The notes: generated from the sequence alone by a model not told the origin. A stretch of 64,000 nt of DNA from Blattabacterium cuenoti (GCF_014252095.1 NZ_CP059210.1:286392-350391), one strand, 5' to 3'. Positions 33,801 through 43,578 are shown, numbered from the stretch's first letter. Numbers and translations are program-made.

Positions 33801-35845
33801 AACAAGATAGAAATAAAAAAGAAATCAAAGAAAAAATATTTCAGCTAAGAAAAAAACTTTCAGAATATAATTATCAATATTATACCCTGGATACTTCTGA
33901 GATATCTGATTACAATTTTGATAAAAAATTAAGAGAATTATTTCTATTGGAAAAAGAACATCCAGAATTTTATGATCCTAGCTCCCCCACTCTAAGAATA
34001 GGAGTAGAAGGAGAAAAAAAATATACAAATTCTTCCATTTATTCTCATAAATATAAAATGTACTCTCTTCAAAACACCTATTCTAAGAAAGAGTTAATAA
34101 CTTGGAAAAAAAGGATTCATCAATCCATTTCTTCTTCTCTTTCTTTCGTATGTGAACTAAAATATGATGGAGTTTCTATTAATTTAATTTATAAAAACGG
34201 CTTTTTAACCCATGCTGTGACTCGTGGAAATGGAAAAAAAGGAGAAGAAGTCATAGAAAATGTACGGACCATCCAATCCATTCCCCTAAAATTAATAGGG
34301 GAAAAGCATCCGTCATATCTTGAAATACGTGGAGAAATTTTTCTTCCTATAAAAAAATTTTTAGAAATCAATGCAAAACGCACAATAAGTGGAAAAAAAC
34401 CTTATGCTAATCCTAGAAATACAGCGAGTGGAACTCTGAAAATTAAGAATAGTAAAGAAGTATATAAACGGACTCTATCTTGTATAGTATACTCTGTAAT
34501 GGGAAAAAATTTGCCTTTTGATACACAATATCAAGCTTTAAAAACCCTACGGAATTGGGGTTTTGAAATATCAGAAAATTTTTTACTTTGTAGTAAAAAA
34601 ACCAAGGATATATTTCATTTCTTGGACTATTGGACTCAATGGAAAAAAACACTTCCCTATCAGATTGATGGAATAGTCATTAAGGTCAATGAATATCAGA
34701 ATCAATTTCTTTTAGGATATACGAATAAATATCCCCGTTGGGCTATAGCTTACAAATTTAGACCAAAAAAATTATCGGAGACAAGATTATTAAACCTGAA
34801 ATTTCAAGTAGGACGTACTGGAATCATTACTCCTGTAGCCGAGGTGATGCCAAAAAAAATTTCTGGAACCATAGTGAAAAGAGTGACGCTTTATAATGAT
34901 CATTTTATCCAAAAAATGGGAATTCATTATGGAGATGCTCTTTTATTAGAAAAAGGAGGAGATATTATTCCTAAAGTAGCTAAAATAAATTTAAAAAAAA
35001 GATTAATCAATGCCTCTCCTATATATTTCTTAAAAAAATGTCCCTCATGTAAGAGCCATTTAAGAAAAAAAAATGAATTATTCTACTGTCCCAATAATTT
35101 TTGTCCTTCTCAAAACATGAAAAAAATACAACATTTTGTGAGTGAAAGAGCTATGAATATAAAAGGAATTGGAAAGGAAATGATAAAAAAATTGTACCAA
35201 AAAGGTTTTTTATATAATATTTCCGATTTATATCAATTAAAAAAGGAAAAACTTCTTCAAATAGATGGAGTGAAAGAAAAACTAGCAGATTTTTTAATAA
35301 AAAATATTGAAAAATCAAAAGATAATCTCTATCAAAGAGTCTTATATGCTTTAGGAATTCCTCATGTAGGAGAAGATATTTCTAAAAAATTAACCGAAAA
35401 ATTCTCAAATGTAAATTCCTTAATGCAGGCAGAAGAACCTCAATTAACCTCTATTTCAGGAATAGGAAAAAAAATTTCAGAAAGTATAAAAACTTTTTTT
35501 TCCATTAAAGAGAACAAAAAAATTGTGGAGATCCTGATGAAACATGGATTAAATTTTTCAGATTTCTACAAAAAAAACCCTGTAAAAAACCAATATTCTC
35601 CTATTGAAGGAAAATCTTTTTTATTCACAGGAAGACTGTCTAGTATGACCCGTAATAAAGCTAAAAAATTGGTAGAACTTTTAGGAGGAAGAGTATTTCA
35701 TACGGTGAATAAAAAAATTCATTTTCTTGTTGTAGGAAAAAACTTTGGTTCTAAACTTGAAAAGTGTATGAAAAAAAACCATATAAAAATTTTAACGGAA
35801 GATATTTTTATGAAATTTCTTGAACAAGAAAAAAAAGAAAAATAA
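33797..35845 (+). CDS. ligA: NAD-dependent DNA ligase LigA
   Basis: 682 residues, full length. Adenylation motif CELKYDGVSINL near residue 118 with the catalytic Lys; OB fold; zinc finger with four Cys in CPSCKSHLRKK and FYCPNNFCPS near 415-435; helix-hairpin-helix repeats (about 450-590); C-terminal BRCT domain (from about 600). Seals nicks in replication and repair, working with the PolA-type exonuclease and dnaE found elsewhere in the window. Confidence 0.97.
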   Translation: MKQDRNKKEIKEKIFQLRKKLSEYNYQYYTLDTSEISDYNFDKKLRELFLLEKEHPEFYDPSSPTLRIGVEGEKKYTNSSIYSHKYKMYSLQNTYSKKELITWKKRIHQSISSSLSFVCELKYDGVSINLIYKNGFLTHAVTRGNGKKGEEVIENVRTIQSIPLKLIGEKHPSYLEIRGEIFLPIKKFLEINAKRTISGKKPYANPRNTASGTLKIKNSKEVYKRTLSCIVYSVMGKNLPFDTQYQALKTLRNWGFEISENFLLCSKKTKDIFHFLDYWTQWKKTLPYQIDGIVIKVNEYQNQFLLGYTNKYPRWAIAYKFRPKKLSETRLLNLKFQVGRTGIITPVAEVMPKKISGTIVKRVTLYNDHFIQKMGIHYGDALLLEKGGDIIPKVAKINLKKRLINASPIYFLKKCPSCKSHLRKKNELFYCPNNFCPSQNMKKIQHFVSERAMNIKGIGKEMIKKLYQKGFLYNISDLYQLKKEKLLQIDGVKEKLADFLIKNIEKSKDNLYQRVLYALGIPHVGEDISKKLTEKFSNVNSLMQAEEPQLTSISGIGKKISESIKTFFSIKENKKIVEILMKHGLNFSDFYKKNPVKNQYSPIEGKSFLFTGRLSSMTRNKAKKLVELLGGRVFHTVNKKIHFLVVGKNFGSKLEKCMKKNHIKILTEDIFMKFLEQEKKEK

Positions 35846-35891
35846 ATCAATTTTTCATACTGAATAATCGTTTCTTCAAAAGAAAATAAGT

Positions 35892-35913
35892 ACCCCGTTA
35901 GGGTTTTTTTTTT
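35892..35913 (+). terminator. Weak terminator candidate after ligA
   Basis: ACCC (35892-35895), a short loop and GGGT (35901-35904) precede a run of ten T residues (35904-35913), about 50 nt after the ligA stop. The stem is only 4 bp. The other 165 bases to lon hold a second small dyad, AGGAT-agga-ATCCT (35971-35984), and nothing else recognisable. Confidence 0.4.
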
Positions 35914-36010
35914 CATATAGAAAACAGTATATTTAAGGTGGTGGTTCCTCTAGATAGAATAGTAAAGAATAGGATAGGAATCCTCATTTAAGTAAGAAAT
36001 CTATTTTTTT

Positions 36011-38413
36011 ATGTTACTAAAAAATATATTTACCGAATCTGGATTCGAGTCTGAAGCAGAATTTATTCCTTTAATGAGTCAAGATGAAGAAGATCAGCTT
36101 CTTAAAGATGACATTCCGGAACAATTATGTATATTAACAGTGAGAAATATGGTTTTGTATTCCGGAATTGTTTTTCCCATTATAGCAGGAAAAAGTGGAT
36201 CTATCCAATTATTACAAGATGCTTATGGATTGGATAAAACCGTTGGGGTATTAACACAGAAAAATTCCGGAATAGAAAATCTTAGTGAAAAAGATTTATA
36301 CTCTATAGGAACAGTGGCTAAAATATTGAAGTTATTGAAAATGCCTGATGGAAATACCACTGTTATTTTACAGGGGAAAAGAAGATTTAAGGTCAATCGT
36401 TTTATTCAAAAAGATCCATATTTTAAAGCAGAAATTCTAGCTTTAGAAGAAAAGAAACCTTCTTGTAAAGATAAGGAATACCTTGCTTTGGTAGAATCCA
36501 TCAAAGAAATTGCCATAAAAATTATTCAGGATAATCCAAATATTCCATCAGAAGCAAGCATTGCTATTCGTAATATAGAAAGCCCTTCTTTTTTAATCAA
36601 TTTTGTAGCAGCTAATATGAATTTAGCTACTAGAGACAAACAAAAATTGTTAGAGTACGATGATTTAAAAAAAAGAGCCATGGAGACACTGCGTTTTCTG
36701 AACGTAGAACATCAACAAATAAAGTTAAAGAACGATATTCAGTCCCGTGTTCGTAGTGATATGGATCAGCAACAAAGAGAATATTTTTTACATCAACAAA
36801 TTAAAGCTATACAAGAAGAGTTAGGAGATATTTCTTATGAAAAAGAGATTGATGAAATGCGTGCAAAAGCTTCCAGAAAAAAATGGTCTAAGGAAGCTAA
36901 AAAACAGTTTGATAGAGAGTTACTAAAAATGCAAAGGACTAATCCTCAAATGCCAGAATACACTGTTCAAAGAAATTATCTAGAATTGATGATTGATCTT
37001 CCCTGGGGAAAATACTCAAAAGATAGTTTTGATTTAGAATTTGCTCAGAAAATATTAGATAGAGATCACTACGGGTTAGAAAAAGTGAAAGAACGTATTA
37101 TAGAATATTTGGCAGTTTTAAAATTAAGAGGAGATATGCGTTCCCCTATTCTATGCTTTTACGGTCCACCTGGAGTTGGAAAAACTTCTTTGGGAAGATC
37201 TATAGCTACTGCTATTAAAAGAAAATACGTACGTATTTCTTTAGGTGGATTACACGATGAGTCTGAAATACGTGGTCATCGAAGAACTTATATTGGAGCT
37301 ATGCCGGGAAGGTTATTGCAATCCATACGAAAGGTAGGAACTTCCAATCCTGTTTTTGTTCTTGACGAAATTGATAAAATAGGTTTAGGAGCGAATGGCG
37401 ACCCTTCTTCTGCCATGTTAGAAGTTTTGGACCCAGAACAGAATACCTCATTTTACGACAATTTTTTGGAAATGGGTTATGATTTGTCAAAAGTATTGTT
37501 TATCGCTACAGCAAATTCTCTTTCTAATATACAACCAGCTCTTATAGATCGAATGGAGGTTATAGAGATGAATGGATATACGGTAGAGGAAAAAACTCAA
37601 ATCGTCAAAAAACATATTCTTCCTAAACAGTTGAAAGAAAATGGATTGAAAAAATCAGATTTGATACTTGGCACTCAACAAATTGAAAAAGTTATAGAAA
37701 GTTATACCAGAGAATCCGGTTTGAGAACTCTGGAAAAACATATGGCTAAATTAGCACGTTATGCCGCTAAGCATATTGCTATGGATAGAAAATATGTAAA
37801 ACGTTTAAGTATTGAAAAAATAGAGGAAATTCTAGGAATTCCAAATGATCCGGATCGTTATGAAGAAAATAAAGTTCCGGGCGTTGTTACAGGTTTAGCT
37901 TGGACTAATTTTGGTGGAGATATTTTATACATAGAATCCAGTTTGTCTAAGGGAAAAGGAAATTTAAGTATTACTGGAAATTTAGGAGAGGTCATGAAAG
38001 AATCTGCCACAATTGCTTTGCAATATATTAAAGCTCATTATAAGGATTTTAACATAGACCCTAAAATGTTCGAAGAACGAAATGTCCACGTTCATGTTCC
38101 TGAAGGTGCTGTCCCTAAAGACGGTCCATCTGCAGGAATTACTATGTTAACTTCTTTAGTATCAAGTTATACTAGAAGAAAGTTAAGGCCTCATTTAGCT
38201 ATGACAGGAGAAATTACATTAAGAGGAAAGGTTCTTCCTGTGGGAGGAATAAAAGAGAAAATTTTAGCTGCTAAACGGGCTAATATAAAAGAAATTATCC
38301 TTTCACAGGATAATAAAAAAGATGTAGAAGAAATTAAACAAGACCACTTAAAGGGATTAACCTTTGATTATGTTAGAGACATGAATGATGTGATTCATTT
38401 AGCCCTGATATAG
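36011..38413 (+). CDS. lon: ATP-dependent protease Lon (LonA)
   Basis: 800 residues. N-terminal substrate domain (about 35-240), AAA+ domain with Walker A GPPGVGKTSLG near residue 386 and Walker B VFVLDEIDKIG near 449, and the serine protease domain with the catalytic Ser in PKDGPSAGITM near 705 and Lys in VGGIKEKILAAKRA near 748. Degrades misfolded and regulatory proteins in the cytoplasm. No heat-shock CIRCE element was seen upstream. Confidence 0.98.
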   Translation: MLLKNIFTESGFESEAEFIPLMSQDEEDQLLKDDIPEQLCILTVRNMVLYSGIVFPIIAGKSGSIQLLQDAYGLDKTVGVLTQKNSGIENLSEKDLYSIGTVAKILKLLKMPDGNTTVILQGKRRFKVNRFIQKDPYFKAEILALEEKKPSCKDKEYLALVESIKEIAIKIIQDNPNIPSEASIAIRNIESPSFLINFVAANMNLATRDKQKLLEYDDLKKRAMETLRFLNVEHQQIKLKNDIQSRVRSDMDQQQREYFLHQQIKAIQEELGDISYEKEIDEMRAKASRKKWSKEAKKQFDRELLKMQRTNPQMPEYTVQRNYLELMIDLPWGKYSKDSFDLEFAQKILDRDHYGLEKVKERIIEYLAVLKLRGDMRSPILCFYGPPGVGKTSLGRSIATAIKRKYVRISLGGLHDESEIRGHRRTYIGAMPGRLLQSIRKVGTSNPVFVLDEIDKIGLGANGDPSSAMLEVLDPEQNTSFYDNFLEMGYDLSKVLFIATANSLSNIQPALIDRMEVIEMNGYTVEEKTQIVKKHILPKQLKENGLKKSDLILGTQQIEKVIESYTRESGLRTLEKHMAKLARYAAKHIAMDRKYVKRLSIEKIEEILGIPNDPDRYEENKVPGVVTGLAWTNFGGDILYIESSLSKGKGNLSITGNLGEVMKESATIALQYIKAHYKDFNIDPKMFEERNVHVHVPEGAVPKDGPSAGITMLTSLVSSYTRRKLRPHLAMTGEITLRGKVLPVGGIKEKILAAKRANIKEIILSQDNKKDVEEIKQDHLKGLTFDYVRDMNDVIHLALI

Positions 38414-38428
38414 ATAGATGATAGAATT

Positions 38429-39658
38429 ATGAATGAAAATAGCAATTCTTCAGTTTCTAGAGACCAGTTAATGCAACTAGGAAAAAAATACGGAACTCCA
38501 CTTTATATATATAATTCTAGAAAAATAGAAAGACAATATATAAAGATGAAGAAAGCTTTTAGTGAAGTTACACGTTTAAGAATTAACTATGCTTGCAAAG
38601 CAAACACTAATTTGAATGTTTTAAAATTTTTACAAAAGTTAGGAAGTGGATTAGATACCGTTTCTATTCAAGAAGTAGAACTAGGGTTAAGAGCTGGATT
38701 TTCTCCAAAACATATTCTATTCACTCCAAATTGTGTTTCCCTAAAAGAAGTTAAAAAAGCGGTTGATTTCGGAGTCAGAATTCACATAGATAATCTATCT
38801 CTTTTAGAACAGTTTGGAAGTGATCATCCAGATTATCCTATAGGAATAAGAATCAATCCTCATATTATGGCAGGAGGAAATTATAAAATTTCAGTTGGAC
38901 ATGTAGATTCAAAATTCGGAATATCTTACTATCAAATTCCTCATCTAAAAAGAATATTAAAAAATACAGGACTGAAAATAGAGGGATTTCATATGCATGC
39001 AGGGTCTGATATCTCAGATATAGAAGCCTTTTTACAAGGAGCTAAAGTAATATTTCAAATAGCTCTAGATTTTCCAGATATTGATTATATAGATTTTGGA
39101 AGTGGATTTAAAGTTCCATATACAAAAAATGATATAAAAACGGATTTGATTTTTTTAAGTCGTTCTATTATAGAAAAGTTTGAAAGTTTTTGTAAAGTGT
39201 ATGGGAAAAAAGTAACTTTGATATGGGAACCAGGGAAATTTTTGGTGAGTGAATCTGGGTACTTTTTAGTTAAAGTCAATGTCATTAAACATACCACTTC
39301 TACCGTATTTGCTGGAGTAGATTCCGGTTTTAATCACTTTATTCGTCCCATGTTTTATGAGGCTTATCACTGCATTGAAAATATTTCGAATCCTAACGGA
39401 CGTTTTCGTTTCTACACAGTAGTAGGATATATTTGTGAGTCGGATACATTTGGATTCAATCGTCAAATTTCAGAAATCCGTGAGGGGGATATTTTATGTA
39501 TTAAAAATGCAGGAGCTTACTGTTTTTCTATGTCCTCTAATTATAATTCTCGTTATAGACCTTCTGAAGTTATGATTGTCAAAGGAAAAGATTTTCTTAT
39601 TAGAAGAAGAGAAACTATGCAAGATCTTCTTAGGAATATTGTAGAAATTAAAATTTAG
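38429..39658 (+). CDS. lysA: Diaminopimelate decarboxylase
   Basis: 409 residues, fold-type III PLP enzyme that makes lysine from meso-diaminopimelate. The PLP lysine is in [10 protein letters not shown] near residue 52; [10 protein letters not shown] near 191, [10 protein letters not shown] near 227 and the C-terminal [14 protein letters not shown] near 366 support it. The TAG stop (39656-39658) shares its G with the first base of tRNA-Ser, so mRNA and tRNA must come from one transcript. Fifteen nt downstream of lon. Confidence 0.95.
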   Translation: MNENSNSSVSRDQLMQLGKKYGTPLYIYNSRKIERQYIKMKKAFSEVTRLRINYACKANTNLNVLKFLQKLGSGLDTVSIQEVELGLRAGFSPKHILFTPNCVSLKEVKKAVDFGVRIHIDNLSLLEQFGSDHPDYPIGIRINPHIMAGGNYKISVGHVDSKFGISYYQIPHLKRILKNTGLKIEGFHMHAGSDISDIEAFLQGAKVIFQIALDFPDIDYIDFGSGFKVPYTKNDIKTDLIFLSRSIIEKFESFCKVYGKKVTLIWEPGKFLVSESGYFLVKVNVIKHTTSTVFAGVDSGFNHFIRPMFYEAYHCIENISNPNGRFRFYTVVGYICESDTFGFNRQISEIREGDILCIKNAGAYCFSMSSNYNSRYRPSEVMIVKGKDFLIRRRETMQDLLRNIVEIKI

Positions 39659-39742
39659 GAGAGATGGCAGAGTGGTTAATTGCGTCGGTCTTGAAAACCG
39701 TTGAGGTTTTTACCTCCGGGGGTTCGAATCCCTCTCTCTCCG
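39658..39742 (+). tRNA. tRNA-Ser (anticodon TGA)
   Basis: Acceptor GGAGAGA pairs with TCTCTCC; anticodon loop CTTGAAA gives TGA at 39692-39694; a long variable arm (GAGGTTTTTACCTC) typical of serine tRNAs is present; T loop TTCGAAT; discriminator G at 39742. Its first base is the last base of the lysA stop codon. No separate promoter was seen. Confidence 0.96.
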
Positions 39743-39746
39743 CTGA

Positions 39747-40283
39747 TTAATTATGTGATGAAGGATGGAAAAAGATTTTTATATGATCTAATTCATTCCT
39801 TAAAACTTTTTGTTTTTCATCAAAAAAATATAAAGATATAGGATCCTTTCTTTTTACAGAATATTGTAAGTATAGTTGATCATTTTTTTTTACTGGAATT
39901 TTTAAATGGAAGTTTCCTTTTAAATCTAATTTAGAGATCTTTTTATCCTCTTCATTTAGACAATCTTTAAAATAAGTTTTATACTTTAAAAAATTATTAA
40001 TAAATACATCTATTCCATAACTTATAGTGGGATATTTTTTTTTTTCATTTTGAATATGACTCAATTTCATAGTACCCCATATAAAAAAATATCCATCTAA
40101 AGGAGCTTTTATTATATGATCAGAAATAAAAAATCGTAATTTATCTGAATTGTTATTTTTTTCATGATAAGGAAATATGGAATTATCATCCATATTTTGA
40201 GAATGTTCTTGGTTTTTTAAGAAATCTTCATCATTACATGAAAAAAATAACAAAAAAAAGACAAAGAGTAACTTACTTTTCAT
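39747..40283 (-). CDS. Putative lipoprotein of unknown function
   Basis: 178 residues. The N-terminus MKSKLLFVFFLLFFSC is a lipoprotein signal peptide with a plausible lipobox and lipidated Cys16, followed by an acidic, Asn-rich linker and a charged, probably beta-rich body (about 50-178). I do not recognise the family. Its start overlaps the metG 3' end by 11 nt, so it is translated after metG. A DUF-type envelope protein is the most one can say. Confidence 0.75.
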   Translation of the reverse strand: MKSKLLFVFFLLFFSCNDEDFLKNQEHSQNMDDNSIFPYHEKNNNSDKLRFFISDHIIKAPLDGYFFIWGTMKLSHIQNEKKKYPTISYGIDVFINNFLKYKTYFKDCLNEEDKKISKLDLKGNFHLKIPVKKNDQLYLQYSVKRKDPISLYFFDEKQKVLRNELDHIKIFFHPSSHN

Positions 40284-41964
40284 AAGTCATTTTCCCTAAT
40301 TTTTCTAGTTGTTTTTCAACACTTTTATTTGTTATTTTGTGAAATAACAATGTAGACTTTCCTAAAACATGTCCTGGACATAAAAATTCCTTCACGTTTT
40401 CTATTTTTTTCCAAAAAAAAGCTTTCAAACAAAGCATTTTTAATAATTTTTTTGCCGTACATGGAAGAAATGGCTCTGCTAATTGCGCTAACATTCCAAC
40501 AATTTGTAAAGAAACGTAAAGGATCGTCTCTATCCGTTGTTCCGTTTTTTTGATATTCCAAGGTTCTTCTTCCGTTAAATACTTGTTTCCAAGCCTAGCT
40601 AAATCCATAAAACAAACTAAAGCTTCACGAAAGCGAAAGGATTCGATCAAATTCCCTATATTTTCCGGATATTTCCTTATTTTTTTTAAAATAGATTTAT
40701 CTTTTATGGAAAAAATACCAGGATTGGGAATAATCCCATCGTTGTATTTTTGAATTAAAGTCAGACTCCGATTAACGAAATTTCCTAATATAGCTACCAG
40801 CTCCGTATTATTTGTTTTTTGAAAATCCTTCCAATTAAAATTGTTATCTTTTTTTTCTGGCATCTTAGCTATAAGAATGTAACGAAGTGTATCTTGTTGA
40901 TTTGGAAAATCCCTTAAGTATTCATGAATCCATACACCCCAATTTTTTGAAGTAGAAATTTTTTCATTTTCTAAATTTAGGAATTCATTAGCAAGGATTT
41001 TATCCGGTAAAATATATCCCTGATTATATGCTTTAAGTACAGCTGGAAAGATAATGCAATGAAATACAATATTATCTTTTCCTATGAATTGAATTAATTT
41101 TGTCCTTTTATCTTTCCAATAAGGTTTCCAGTCTTTTTTTTTTCTTTTTGCCCATTCTATAGTAGAGGAAATATAACCTATAGTGGCCTCAAACCATACA
41201 TATAAAACTTTTCCTATCTCTTTCGGAATAGGAATTCCCCAATCCAAATCTCTTGTAATAGCACGAGGTTTTAATCCTTGATTTAACCAAGATTTAGCTT
41301 GTCCATAAACATTCACTTTCCAATCTTTTTGATGATCCATTAAAATCCATTTTTCCAAAAAATTTTGATATTCATTTAATGGGAAATACCAATGTTTAGT
41401 TTTTTTCAAAACTGGATTGCTTCCACTTATAGTAGAAAGAGGATTTATTAATTCTTCAGGACTTAACGAAGAACCACAATTTTCGCATTGATCTCCATAA
41501 GCTTCCTTATGTTTACAATGGGGGCAAATTCCATATATATATCTATCCGCTAAAAATTGTTTAGATTGATTGTCATAGTATTGTTCAGATACTTTTTCAA
41601 ATATTTTTTTTTCTTTATGTAGTTTATTAAAAAAAGAAGTAGAAATTTTTTTATGAATCACTGTAGAAGTTCTGGAATAGTTATCAAAATGTATTCCAAA
41701 ATTTTCAAAACAATCTTTAATCATGAAATGATATTTATTGACTATTTCTTTAGGAGTCGTATTTTCTTTTTTAGCTTGTATCGTAATAGGAACCCCATGT
41801 TCATCGGATCCACATATAAAAATAACCTCCTTTTTTTTCCGTCTAAGATAACGAACAAAAATATCTGCAGGTAAATAGACACCAGCTAAATGTCCTATAT
41901 GAATGGGTCCATTTGCATATGGAAAAGCAGCAGTTACTGTATATTTATTATTTGATTTTTTCAT
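40273..41964 (-). CDS. metG: Methionyl-tRNA synthetase, short form
   Basis: 563 residues. HIGH motif in FPYANGPIHIGHLAG near residue 15, zinc knuckle CPHCKHKEAYGDQCENCGSS cut as CPHC and CENC (near 148-162), and KISTSKN (KMSKS motif) near 337. The alpha-helical anticodon domain is present to the end, but the C-terminal tRNA-binding/dimer domain that lengthens many Bacteroidetes MetG proteins to near 680 residues is absent. The leader is unusually G-rich (41973-41990). Confidence 0.95.
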   Translation of the reverse strand: MKKSNNKYTVTAAFPYANGPIHIGHLAGVYLPADIFVRYLRRKKKEVIFICGSDEHGVPITIQAKKENTTPKEIVNKYHFMIKDCFENFGIHFDNYSRTSTVIHKKISTSFFNKLHKEKKIFEKVSEQYYDNQSKQFLADRYIYGICPHCKHKEAYGDQCENCGSSLSPEELINPLSTISGSNPVLKKTKHWYFPLNEYQNFLEKWILMDHQKDWKVNVYGQAKSWLNQGLKPRAITRDLDWGIPIPKEIGKVLYVWFEATIGYISSTIEWAKRKKKDWKPYWKDKRTKLIQFIGKDNIVFHCIIFPAVLKAYNQGYILPDKILANEFLNLENEKISTSKNWGVWIHEYLRDFPNQQDTLRYILIAKMPEKKDNNFNWKDFQKTNNTELVAILGNFVNRSLTLIQKYNDGIIPNPGIFSIKDKSILKKIRKYPENIGNLIESFRFREALVCFMDLARLGNKYLTEEEPWNIKKTEQRIETILYVSLQIVGMLAQLAEPFLPCTAKKLLKMLCLKAFFWKKIENVKEFLCPGHVLGKSTLLFHKITNKSVEKQLEKLGKMTYEK

Positions 41965-41972
41965 ACTTATGA

Positions 41973-41990
41973 CATCCTACCCTACCCCTT
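41973..41990 (-). promoter_or_regulatory. G-rich leader of metG
   Basis: The transcript reads AAGGGGTAGGGTAGGATG, ending in an ATG-TCA-TAA mini-frame that closes 3 nt before the metG ATG. G runs of this kind are rare in this AT-rich DNA. It could act as a strong ribosome-binding region, a structured leader or a short upstream frame. Confidence 0.35.
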
Positions 41991-42073
41991 ATACTCTAAC
42001 TCTACCTATAGACAGGAAAATAGTTGTGATTAAAATCCTTTTTTCCTACATATTTACATAATAAAAATAAAAT

Positions 42074-42991
42074 ATGAAGAATAAAAAATTATTTTTAATA
42101 GATACATACACTATTCTTTATCAAGGATATTATGCCTATATCAAAAATCCACTTTTAACTTCACGAGGAATAAACACTTCTCCCATCATTCATTTTACTT
42201 ATTTTTTGATTAATACTTTAAATGAGGAAAAACCCTCTTATATGGCGGCTTTTTTTGATACCAGTCGAAACACTTTTCGAAAAAAAGAATATCCTAAATA
42301 TAAAGCTCATAGAAAAAAAACTCCAAGAGATATTTCTATCGCTATGCCTTATGTTATAAATATTTTAAAGTCTTTTCGAATTTCCTCCTTTTATGCAAAA
42401 GATGGATACGAAGCAGACGATCTCATCGGAACTATAGCAAAAAAAGCAGAAAAAAAAGGATATATAATTTATATCATTACTTTGGACAAAGATTTTAGCC
42501 AACTTGTCACAAAAAACATCCAGATTTATAGACCTCCTTTTAAAGGAAATCCAAAAAAAATATTAGGAATTGAGGAAATAAAAGAAAAATTTGGAGTGAT
42601 AGAACCTAAACAACTTATAGATTTATGGAGTATGATGGGAGATTCTTCTGACAATATACCAGGATTACCGGGAATAGGAGAAAAATATGCTAGAAAATTT
42701 ATTCAAAAGTATGGAAGTATTGAAAATTTTTTAAATTCTACCCATGATCTTAGCGGAAAGATTAAAAAAAATATTGAAAAGAATAAAGAATTAGGTCTTC
42801 TATCTAAAAGATTAGTCACCATTGTTACTAACGTTCCCTTTTTTTATTTTCAAGAGGAAAAATTTTATGTAAAACAACCCAATTGGGATTCCATAAAAAA
42901 AATATTTTGTGAACTTGAATTTCAAAGATTATTAAAAAAGACTTACGAATACAAAAGAAAAGAATGGGATAAGAATTCATCCCATTTTTGA
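42074..42991 (+). CDS. 5'-3' exonuclease (DNA polymerase I reduced to its N-terminal domain)
   Basis: 305 residues corresponding to the FEN-type domain of PolA. Visible: FLIDTYTILYQGYYAY at residue 7, the Asp-bearing AAFFDTSRNTFRKKEYPKYK near 59, DGYEADDLIGT near 115, DKDFSQLV near 140, and the H3TH segment DNIPGLPGIGEKYARKFI near 193. Nothing follows that encodes the 3'-5' exonuclease or polymerase domains: after the stop lies nadD on the other strand. It should remove RNA primers before LigA seals. Confidence 0.94.
   Translation: MKNKKLFLIDTYTILYQGYYAYIKNPLLTSRGINTSPIIHFTYFLINTLNEEKPSYMAAFFDTSRNTFRKKEYPKYKAHRKKTPRDISIAMPYVINILKSFRISSFYAKDGYEADDLIGTIAKKAEKKGYIIYIITLDKDFSQLVTKNIQIYRPPFKGNPKKILGIEEIKEKFGVIEPKQLIDLWSMMGDSSDNIPGLPGIGEKYARKFIQKYGSIENFLNSTHDLSGKIKKNIEKNKELGLLSKRLVTIVTNVPFFYFQEEKFYVKQPNWDSIKKIFCELEFQRLLKKTYEYKRKEWDKNSSHF
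42960..42989 (+). terminator. Intrinsic terminator overlapping the exonuclease stop
   Basis: AATGGGAT (42963-42970) and ATCCCATT (42979-42986) form a perfect 8-bp stem, extendable to 11 bp with one G-U, loop of 8 nt, merging into TTTTT (42985-42989) at the stop codon. It forms inside the coding sequence. It may also stop transcription of the convergent nadD. Confidence 0.6.
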
Positions 42992-42996
42992 TTTCA

Positions 42997-43568
42997 TTAT
43001 TTTCTATAAAATTTATGTTTTTTCACATACTTCCATACTTTTTGTTGAAGCAAAGGTTTGATATTCTTTCCTTTTTGAATAGAATTTCGAATAAAAGAAG
43101 AAGATATTTCAATCATAGGTGCTTTTAAAAGATAGATATTTTCCTTTTTAAAAAAAGGATTAGAGAAAAAACCAATACGAGGATATACGAAAATCTCATA
43201 TTTATTTAAAATAGTTTTATAACTCTTCCATTTTTTTAATGAATATAAAGTATCTCTTCCTATAAGGAGAGTAAATTTTTCTTTAGGATATTTTTTCTCT
43301 ATGACATTAAGCGTATGAATAGTATAAGAAGGAGAAAATTCAGATTCTATATCTAGTACACTCATCTTTTTATAACCTTCAACGGCAATGCGCGCCATCT
43401 TCATTCTATGGACATAATCTAAAAGATCCGTTTTTTTTTTAGTGGATTTTTTGGAGAAACAACAAACCAAATATGATCTATATCCAAAAACTCTACTATG
43501 TGATTAGCAAGAATTACATGACCTAAATGAATGGGATTAAATGATCCAAAAAAAAGTCCTATTCTCAT
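42997..43568 (-). CDS. nadD: Nicotinate-nucleotide adenylyltransferase NadD, interrupted by a frameshift in an A10 tract
   Basis: Two frames join to one NadD. The N-terminal piece (from ATG 43568) has [17 protein letters not shown] with the nucleotidyltransferase GxFNPxHxGH motif and ends SPKNPLKKK; the continuation [14 protein letters not shown] through [10 protein letters not shown] to the C-terminus at 42997 is in another frame. The shift falls at ten consecutive A residues on the coding strand (43431-43440). One added A restores a 190-residue protein of normal size. Both parts look conserved, so slippage rescue, a recent mutation or a sequence error are all possible. It makes NaAD for NAD synthesis. 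Follows a strong terminator. Confidence 0.8.
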
Positions 43569-43578
43569 TAGAAAAAAT

